Positions 63,663 through 64,000 of a stretch of DNA of 64,000 bases are shown here, piece by piece (positions within the stretch are counted from its first letter, which is position 1; every line of letters starts with the position of its first letter). Under the pieces are notes generated by a model. The model worked only from the letters and a program-made list of their open reading frames with translations, was not told where the DNA came from and did no database searches. The DNA comes from Zeugodacus cucurbitae. Lineage: Eukaryota; Arthropoda; Insecta; Diptera; Tephritidae. The position numbers and the translations under genes are program-made. The stretch is taken from the NCBI RefSeq assembly GCF_028554725.1, contig NC_071670.1, forward strand, positions 72,577,001-72,641,000, given 5' to 3'.

Positions 63663-64000
63663 CTTATATATGAGTGTATAGCTCCAATGATTTGTATTTT
63701 ACAAGTTTTCCAATCTGGTCTTGTTTCTATTTATTTGAGTTTTTCTACTTAGTCTTCAGTAGACGATGCACTGCCTTTTTGGAGACGAAACAAAAGAAAC
63801 TTTTCTCATTATTATTTGACAAAGTGGTGAGGATCTAAGCAGACGAGCTTTAGGAAATTTTACATTACATTTGGAAATCCACATACATATATACATTACG
63901 TGCAACGTAAAATGTTACGTAATTAAAAACAATTAGTTATGTGTGTTCAATAATCAACTTACTGTTAGTCAAAAAGGTAAGTACCTAGAAGCAGTGCTTT

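Overview
This 64 kb window is AT-rich nuclear DNA from an animal, most likely a higher fly (Brachycera). A tephritid-like fruit fly fits best, but that is a guess from texture. The signs are TACATATGTA-type simple sequence, CAACAA runs, insect-type Helitron and RTE-like LINE fragments, and one insect-type nicotinic acetylcholine receptor exon with GT/AG splice sites. There is no bacterial gene organisation. Nearly all open reading frames are short and fit chance expectation in such DNA, so very few are reported as genes.

Layout. 1-4,000: mostly featureless non-coding DNA with a short dispersed repeat near 2.2 kb. About 4,000-20,200: a large inverted duplication. The left arm (about 4.0-9.9 kb) and right arm (about 13.85-20.2 kb) are reverse complements at roughly 90-94% where I compared them, around a 4 kb unpaired spacer that holds a 5'-truncated RTE-like LINE. 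The left arm carries a piggyBac-type MITE that the right arm lacks. The right arm carries a segment lost from the left arm and a 21-bp perfect hairpin. One patch of about 270 bp is almost identical between the arms. 20.2-25.7 kb: non-coding, with a possible 5' leader near 21.2 kb. 25,695-26,766: a complete non-autonomous Helitron (A|TC...CTAG|T ends) on the minus strand, containing an array of the palindrome ATCACGTGAT. 33,189-33,311: a minus-strand exon of a nicotinic acetylcholine receptor subunit. 48.36-48.8 kb: a second, truncated Helitron of the same family with a remnant of its ORF. 57.13-60.4 kb: a third, partial copy of the unit that makes up the inverted repeat. 63.34-63.52 kb: a second copy of the short repeat seen at 2.2 kb.

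Interpretation. The firm host gene is the receptor on the minus strand. No partner exon was recognised, so the flanking introns are inferred to be very long and to make up much of the window. A GC-richer minus-strand block near 46.1 kb with initiator-like motifs could be its promoter and leader; this is a weak inference. The rest is repeat and transposon biology. The large inverted repeat would form a long hairpin RNA if read through, and its unit is dispersed.
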